A stretch of 36,492 nucleotides of DNA from Chloroflexota bacterium. Its GTDB lineage: Bacteria; Chloroflexota; UBA11872; UBA12225. The notes beneath the pieces are model-generated. The model searched no databases, was not told where the DNA came from, and saw only the letters and a program-made list of their open reading frames with translations. The DNA is taken from positions 1 through 36,492 of the forward strand of contig CANFGH010000021.1 in the NCBI GenBank assembly GCA_947446285.1, in the 5' to 3' direction. A program made the translations under genes and the position numbers. This document shows, one piece after another, positions 35,001-36,492 of this stretch (the first letter of the stretch is position 1; every line of letters begins with the position of its first letter).

Positions 35001-35525
35001 ACGACCGCGACGGTTGATGCGTCAAAGGTTCCACCGGACCAAGCCCGCCTTGTTGGCCTGTCCGTTACCACAACCTATCTGGTTGCCGGTGGCGGGACGA
35101 TGCTTGCCATCGAAACCACGGTCACCAACGGGACCCAATCCCGCCTTCATTCCAACTTGACGCTTGGCACCTACCTACAACCGGGCGGAAGTGTCAACGA
35201 TGTTATTGTGCACTACCTGCGCCACGGGGAGCGGAGCCGCGCACGTGCCCACGGGACCCTCTGGTCCACGACCGAAGGGTGGATTGCCGTTGCATCAGGA
35301 AATGCCGGACCAGCATTGGCCATCGTCAGCAGTGATACCCGCGCGCGGATGATGTGCGGAGACATGGGTCTCCTCGGCGTACATCCATTCATTTCGTCCG
35401 ACATCGATCTGGTACCGGGTGCCTCGCAGATGTCTACCACCTACATTGCCGTGGCGCGCGACCTCGACGAAGCGCGCGCATACCGGCCCCTGGTTGGAAC
35501 CGCGCTTCCTTTGGCGAATGCCTGA
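32097..35525 (+). CDS. GNAT acetyltransferase fused to a giant beta-rich (mutarotase-like/Ig-like) region
   Basis: 1142 residues from the ATG at 32097. The longer frame into glyA is rejected because it crosses the terminator. Residues ~20-175 are a GNAT domain: acetyl-CoA motif HPEWHGFGVGRELL at 116-129 and NLKAMPLYKKTGF at 152-164. The remaining ~900 residues look beta-rich. Two stretches (about 360-440 and 740-840) read like Ig/fibronectin-type strands. Two others (about 480-710 and 855-1130) resemble galactose-mutarotase-like supersandwiches, with WFNPWYGGVSVHLRDGG in the second. No signal peptide, so cytoplasmic. A -10-like TACACT lies at 32067-32072; ATG at 32136 and GTG at 32073 are alternative starts. 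Substrate unknown. The HDAC-family gene starts 3 nt after the stop. The GNAT call is firm, the beta-domain assignment is from pattern only. Confidence 0.75.
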   Translation: MKASGSLPRRREAMDDDATVAQSVTTITEYTEDAAPAVATLWRESAVEWPGGGPFGGRHATTEGVRHELRGNRPLTTFIAWRPDRVSGEPRAVGFLSLIAQPEDPTATYVGLLTAHPEWHGFGVGRELLTAALDRTVSLGFDRIDLHTWSGNLKAMPLYKKTGFFWVPDTSVRMANFLPLLLKIGPVRDYFDQTGADWYRDAVRELDVTPDREKFGSAEVYTYEWVREGHTLRTRIDRHANALLTLETPNLSIDVSLDDTRLPIGTTRHAGVHISVPIGVVDVSATIVATGEGAVRASHQANRTITAGDNGSWIWPVSGTIGSQSKPRPGTTSPDVMRVLAIVNETPINFAAAVRVVPPVSLSVEDVNPLTPGTSRTIWVTAQNELDIPVEATTRVTVSGPFAVDVATRTTTIIARGRYSFPVSLTANGSGDGSLQLVGEVAGAEQGTPTSNADAGVTTSSAEFAPPVFIPLHAGPTGSRFVEQTEAHVRVITDDLIVTAPLPSSGWQPSFTVVDRHTGNELLRHSCGLGPPFAPSAISNCSWTPHITRDETGLTVALRSQPERIAGVTFERLIRLAGSSMLEVQYRLVNGSSSECTLEVSAGTSAELDGVRQSQIACVVDGTVIVDESDRFPDWDDPSGGASHLSEPWIAEFGDGMVVGVIWSDARDVTSDNRLAELILPFGTVAPGGSATTAPIGLYAGAGDWHTVRSRWRSLFSSQSSSADHVGTKNHTSSAAHPSIEITLDRAFVVGNHVSSNVTVSHANDDPMTGYLILDTPTGTADIGEVTTRGSGNPVIVPVTLALPDWGATGYSAFPVSVNLATTETTYRFPVPLVRVGDGRPVEVTIGDIEQHGGVTRQTVTLDTGRMRVRAIPTERGRIYALETPSHPSYSRAGDSALPSIEQDWVNHLFSSVPDPKPWVWFNPWYGGVSVHLRDGGWHSGTTCLDHAMWEWHPVASRRGGVLWNGFTTTATVDASKVPPDQARLVGLSVTTTYLVAGGGTMLAIETTVTNGTQSRLHSNLTLGTYLQPGGSVNDVIVHYLRHGERSRARAHGTLWSTTEGWIAVASGNAGPALAIVSSDTRARMMCGDMGLLGVHPFISSDIDLVPGASQMSTTYIAVARDLDEARAYRPLVGTALPLANA

Positions 35526-35528
35526 ACG

Positions 35529-36492
35529 ATGCCCGAGACCACCGCGATCATCTACAGTCCACGTCACCGCGAACATCAACCGCGTATCGAAGTCCTGTAT
35601 GGCCGCCACACGCCACACCCCGAGCGACCCGAGCGGGTCGAGGCGATCCGATCGGCCATCGCGGGTTCTCGCTGGGAACACACGGTTCGAGGCCCGTCAT
35701 CATTCCCGATCGTGATCGCGACATCGGTGCATGAACCCGCCTACGTGGCGTTCCTGCATGAACACGCCGACCTTGCCGCCGAGGAGGGTCTCGATGGCGA
35801 GTGGTTCCCTTACACGTGGCCTCGCGACCGTGGGCTCGATCTGGGCACGCCCATCTCCAAACACACGGTTGATCTGGCGTGGCACTCCGCCGAATGTGCC
35901 CTGACCGCAGCAAAGGTCGTCCGCGACGGCGCGCCGTGGTCGTTCTCCATCGGCCGTCCACCCGGTCACCACGCGTCCGTCGGGGCGCACGGAGGCTATT
36001 GCTACTTCAACCATGCTGCCCTAGTCGCCCAATCGTTCCTTGATGCGCCCTCAATGACGGGACGCACGGCCGACCGCGTTGCGATCCTCGACCTCGATAT
36101 CCACCACGGCAACGGCACCCAGGACATCTTCTACGCCAGTGACCGGGTCTTCTACGCCAGCATTCATGGAGAACCGGACTGGGCATACCCGCCTCACTCA
36201 GGCTTTGCGGGCGAGACGGGAACGGGCGCCGGTAGCGGTGCAAACTACAACCAACCGTTGCCGATAGGGACCGGATGGCGCGAATATTCCCATGCACTGG
36301 ACCGCGCGTTCGATCGCATGGCGCAGTTCGATCCGTCGTACCTGGTGGTCTCGCAGGGGTTCGATACCTTTTCCGGCGACCGTTGGGGAGGCTTCGAACT
36401 CCACGCACCCGACTACGCCCGCATTGGCGAACGCCTGCGCACCTTCGGCCGGCCAATCGTCATCATCCTTGAAGGGGGCTACGAACCGGCGA
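35529..36492 (+). CDS. Histone deacetylase / acetylpolyamine amidohydrolase family protein (3' truncated by window end)
   Basis: 321 residues visible, still open at the window end. Zn-dependent deacetylase fold. HPERPERVEAI near the N-terminus, RPPGHHA with the catalytic His pair, GYCYFNHAALVAQ, AILDLDIHHGNGTQDIF with the zinc Asp and His, SQGFDTFSGDRWGGF with the third zinc Asp, and LEGGY with the transition-state Tyr. All catalytic residues are present. Substrate may be an acetylated protein lysine or an acetylpolyamine. The insertion DGEWFPYTWPRDRGLDLG (about 90-107) is typical of the amidohydrolase branch. The start is 3 nt after the GNAT-fusion stop, so the two are co-translated and likely act on the same acetyl modification in opposite directions. 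Confidence 0.92.
   Translation, partial: MPETTAIIYSPRHREHQPRIEVLYGRHTPHPERPERVEAIRSAIAGSRWEHTVRGPSSFPIVIATSVHEPAYVAFLHEHADLAAEEGLDGEWFPYTWPRDRGLDLGTPISKHTVDLAWHSAECALTAAKVVRDGAPWSFSIGRPPGHHASVGAHGGYCYFNHAALVAQSFLDAPSMTGRTADRVAILDLDIHHGNGTQDIFYASDRVFYASIHGEPDWAYPPHSGFAGETGTGAGSGANYNQPLPIGTGWREYSHALDRAFDRMAQFDPSYLVVSQGFDTFSGDRWGGFELHAPDYARIGERLRTFGRPIVIILEGGYEPA

Noticed and set aside
1-36492. CRISPR array, tRNA or rRNA genes, prophage, replication origin
   Set aside because: No regularly spaced repeats, no clear tRNA T-loop/anticodon arrangement, no rRNA-like blocks, no phage structural genes and no DnaA-box cluster were noticed by eye.

Overview
The window is chromosomal DNA from a high-GC bacterium. 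It carries housekeeping genes with a few accessory ones, and nearly all of it is coding. No rRNA, tRNA or CRISPR array was recognised. My best guess for the host is Chloroflexota, near Thermomicrobia/Sphaerobacter. This rests on the run gapA-pgk-tpiA-secG-(family 5 solute-binding protein)-birA, the small Rad52-like protein at 18478, and codon style. It is inference from memory of gene order, not a database result.

Layout. 1-415: the 3' part of an IS481-type insertion sequence, ending at the stop codon of a degenerate GH42-like glycosidase (420-2711, minus). 2712-3399: a 690-base non-coding stretch with a long hairpin, a good sigma70-type promoter and a structured leader ending in a canonical U-tract terminator just before tyrS. 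3400-7021: tyrS, truB, ribF (plus). 7124-11564: rbfA, infB, ylxR, nusA (minus). Together with truB-ribF this is the usual nusA-ylxR-infB-rbfA-truB-ribF translation/transcription cluster, but with the truB-ribF arm inverted in place so that ribF and rbfA converge. 11712-15149: a sugar-type ABC ATPase, a YesL-like membrane protein and a GHMP sugar kinase (minus). 15260-17782: pseudouridine synthase, cmk and plsC in a tightly overlapped plus-strand operon. 17938-19287: a mini LuxR-type regulator divergent from a Rad52-like hypothetical protein. 19344-25458: gapA-pgk-tpiA-secG-solute-binding protein-birA, read on the minus strand. 26080-28409: NfeD and stomatin (minus). 28634-31909: nucleotide-sugar epimerase, small membrane protein and glyA (plus). 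32097-36492: a 1142-residue GNAT acetyltransferase fused to a giant beta-rich region, followed 3 nt later by an HDAC/acetylpolyamine amidohydrolase cut by the window edge.

Three gene pairs converge inside the window (ribF/rbfA, plsC/luxR, the 18478 gene/birA). Each junction holds a strong GC-rich hairpin with no U-tract. The one textbook U-tract terminator lies upstream of a gene, tyrS, which points to transcription attenuation there. The most novel-looking unit is the GNAT-megaprotein/deacetylase pair at the right end. It resembles an acetylation on/off couple such as acuA/acuC, but the acetyltransferase carries about 900 residues of carbohydrate-enzyme-like beta domains.
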